Source: Pseudomonas sp. CBZ-4 (GTDB taxonomy: Bacteria; Pseudomonadota; Gammaproteobacteria; Pseudomonadales; Pseudomonadaceae). Taken from it: a stretch of 64,000 nt of DNA. Shown piece after piece: positions 62,704 through 64,000 of this stretch. Under the pieces are notes generated by a model. That model saw nothing but the letters and a program-made list of their open reading frames with translations, did not search any database and was not told the DNA's origin. Where the stretch lies: assembly GCF_000346755.1 (NCBI RefSeq), contig NZ_ANNV01000098.1, forward strand, positions 38,867 to 102,866. The letters are read 5' to 3'. The first letter of the stretch is position 1; each line of letters begins with the position of its first letter. The position numbers and the translations under genes were made by a program.

Positions 62704-63204
62704 ATGGCCTACGAATACATGCTCATGCCTTCCCCGGTCGGCCAACTCACGCTCGTGGCACGTGACGGCAAACTCAGCGCGATCCTGTGGGAAACAGAAC
62801 GCGCCAACCGTGTACGCCTGGGTGAACTGCACGAAGCCAACGACAGCCCGGTGCTGCTGGAGGCGCAGCGCCAGTTGCAGGAATACTTCGCCGGTACCCG
62901 TCATCAATTCACCCTGGACCTGGACTTCACCGGCACCGTTTTCCAGAAGCAAGTGTGGCAGGCGCTGTTGACCATTCCCTTCGGCGAAACCCGCAGCTAC
63001 AGCCAGATCGCCCAGCAGATCGGCAACCCCAAGGCAGTGCGCGCCGTCGGTGCAGCCAATGGGCGTAATCCGATCTCGATCATCGCGCCCTGCCACCGGG
63101 TGATTGGCGCCTCGGGTGAGCTGACCGGGTTTGCCGGTGGCCTGCAAGCCAAGCAATATCTGCTCGCCCTGGAAGGTACCGGCCAGGCGCAGTTAGCGCT
63201 CTGA
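62704..63204 (+). CDS. ogt: Methylated-DNA--protein-cysteine methyltransferase
   Basis: Protein of 166 residues. Active site PCHRV with acceptor C130; helix GETRSYSQIA and the DNA-binding arginine in GNPKAVRAVG precede it. It repairs O6-methylguanine by suicide transfer. AGGAG precedes the ATG. Confidence 0.95.
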   Translation: MAYEYMLMPSPVGQLTLVARDGKLSAILWETERANRVRLGELHEANDSPVLLEAQRQLQEYFAGTRHQFTLDLDFTGTVFQKQVWQALLTIPFGETRSYSQIAQQIGNPKAVRAVGAANGRNPISIIAPCHRVIGASGELTGFAGGLQAKQYLLALEGTGQAQLAL

Positions 63205-63214
63205 TAGCAGCAAC

Positions 63215-63251
63215 AAAAACGGCGACTGGAAACTCTCCAACCGCCGTTTTT
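63215..63251. terminator. Bidirectional intrinsic terminator
   Basis: AAAAACGGCG and CGCCGTTTTT flank a loop of about 17 bases between the convergent ogt and DUF4142 genes. Confidence 0.75.
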
Positions 63252-63268
63252 CATTTCAGGCAACCGCC

Positions 63269-63796
63269 TCAGCCGTCACCCTGATGGCCTTTGCCGTAGG
63301 TCGATGCCAACGCACGAGCCTTCTGCAAACGCTCCTCCAGCTTGGGCAGCGTTTCATCCACCAACGCTTTTATTTCCGGCACATCCGACGCCGCGCCTTC
63401 CTGTTTGAACAGGGCAATGGCGTCTTCGTTTTCCTTGACCTGTTGCGCGGTGTAGGCCGCGTCAAAGGAGTCGCCGTCCTTGAGCTGCGGCATCAGGGTC
63501 TCGGCTTTGTCGACGATCTTTTCCCGCGGCGCCACCGGCAGTTCAAGCTTCTTGGCGATGGCCGCCAGATGCTGGTTGGCCAGGGTTCGCTCGTTGATCA
63601 CCTCAATGGTGTAATCCTTGATTTCCTGGGACGATGTTTTGGCGTGGGCCATGCGACTGGTTTCGATATCGGCCATGCCTTTGGCCGACGCCTGCTCGAT
63701 GAATTCAGCAGGCGACTGGGCGAAAGCATTGCTGGCGCCGAGGCCCAGCAGCATCGCGAAACTGGCGGTGCGTAACCGGATAGCCATGCGGCTCAT
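63269..63796 (-). CDS. DUF4142 family exported protein
   Basis: Protein of 175 residues with a signal peptide (cleavage after NAFA, about residue 26). The helical mature part follows the DUF4142 pattern (FIEQASAKGMADIETSRMA..., then NQHLAAIAKKLEL). Family members resemble ferritin-like bundles and are found in the periplasm. Start at 63,796. Function unknown. Confidence 0.8.
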   Translation of the reverse strand: MSRMAIRLRTASFAMLLGLGASNAFAQSPAEFIEQASAKGMADIETSRMAHAKTSSQEIKDYTIEVINERTLANQHLAAIAKKLELPVAPREKIVDKAETLMPQLKDGDSFDAAYTAQQVKENEDAIALFKQEGAASDVPEIKALVDETLPKLEERLQKARALASTYGKGHQGDG

Positions 63797-63949
63797 GATG
63801 GGTTCCTCCAGGGCAAAAATAAGTGCGGGGGAACACTCCCCGCCCTGAATTCGAATTTTCACGGCGGCAAAGGTTTAGAAAATACTTGCCAGTGCGACGA
63901 ACGGTCGTCCTGCATGGGAATGCAATGCTGAACACACCAAAAATCAAAA

Positions 63950-64000
63950 TGTGGGAGCTGGCTTGCCTGCGATAGCGGCGGTACAGGCAATTTATGCACT
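63950..64000. repeat. REP element, first arm (continues off window)
   Basis: TGTGGGAGCTGGCTTGCCTG at 63,950-63,969, followed by CGATAGCGG. The facing arm would lie beyond the window end. Confidence 0.75.

Overview
The window is a Pseudomonas chromosome segment, most likely from the P. fluorescens group. Evidence: an algU-mucA-mucB-mucD cluster without mucC, phaG, a tricarballylate opdH-tctCBA locus with tctDE, the dapA-bamC-purC block, and several copies of the GGGAGCTGGCTTGCCTGCGAT repetitive extragenic palindrome.

Layout. 1-16 kb holds metabolic and regulatory accessory genes: an aldehyde dehydrogenase, a CynX-like MFS, several LysR regulators, a CHMI isomerase, a citrate-type MFS coupled to an orphan binding protein, a HigBA module, an SDR/AraC/MFS group and a RelBE module. 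16-30 kb is conserved core: tRNA-Ser, purC, an MBL hydrolase, bamC, dapA, gcvR, a bcp-type peroxiredoxin, a perM-like gene, tusA, bepA, mucD, mucB, mucA, algU and nadB. 43-54 kb carries ygfX-sdhE, ygfZ, an HDOD protein, the tctDE/opdH/tctCBA/abrB-like citrate or tricarballylate uptake locus and ung. 54-64 kb holds an enoyl-CoA hydratase-family gene, small lipoproteins, an RsuA-type pseudouridine synthase, phaG, tRNA-Gly, a RelE-type toxin-antitoxin pair, HicAB, ogt and a DUF4142 protein.

The most interesting region is a 12.96 kb integrated element (29,920-42,896) lying inside the 3' end of nadB. It is bounded by an 18-bp direct repeat, CGAGTTCTACAGCAACTA. It carries a recoded nadB 3' end, so NadB stays full length; the displaced native 3' end survives beyond the right junction. 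It encodes a tyrosine integrase and a leftward block of about ten phage-style genes with strong Shine-Dalgarno sequences. One of these is a 356-aa protein that looks like an HK97-fold capsid subunit. I see no terminase, portal, tail, lysis or replication polymerase gene.

The leftward block is punctuated by five sequences of the form TTTAAAACCCTCACATATAG. These match the promoters of T7/T3-group single-subunit phage RNA polymerases, yet no such polymerase gene exists in the window. I infer a phage satellite, or a relic of a temperate T7-like phage, whose late genes stay silent until a T7-like helper brings its own RNA polymerase. A rightward, AT-richer gene with a HEPN-like Rx4H motif may act as a resident defence gene. 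A 27-bp inverted repeat at 30.43-30.58 kb is a candidate origin or packaging site. A second, broken integrase copy shows an earlier recombination event.
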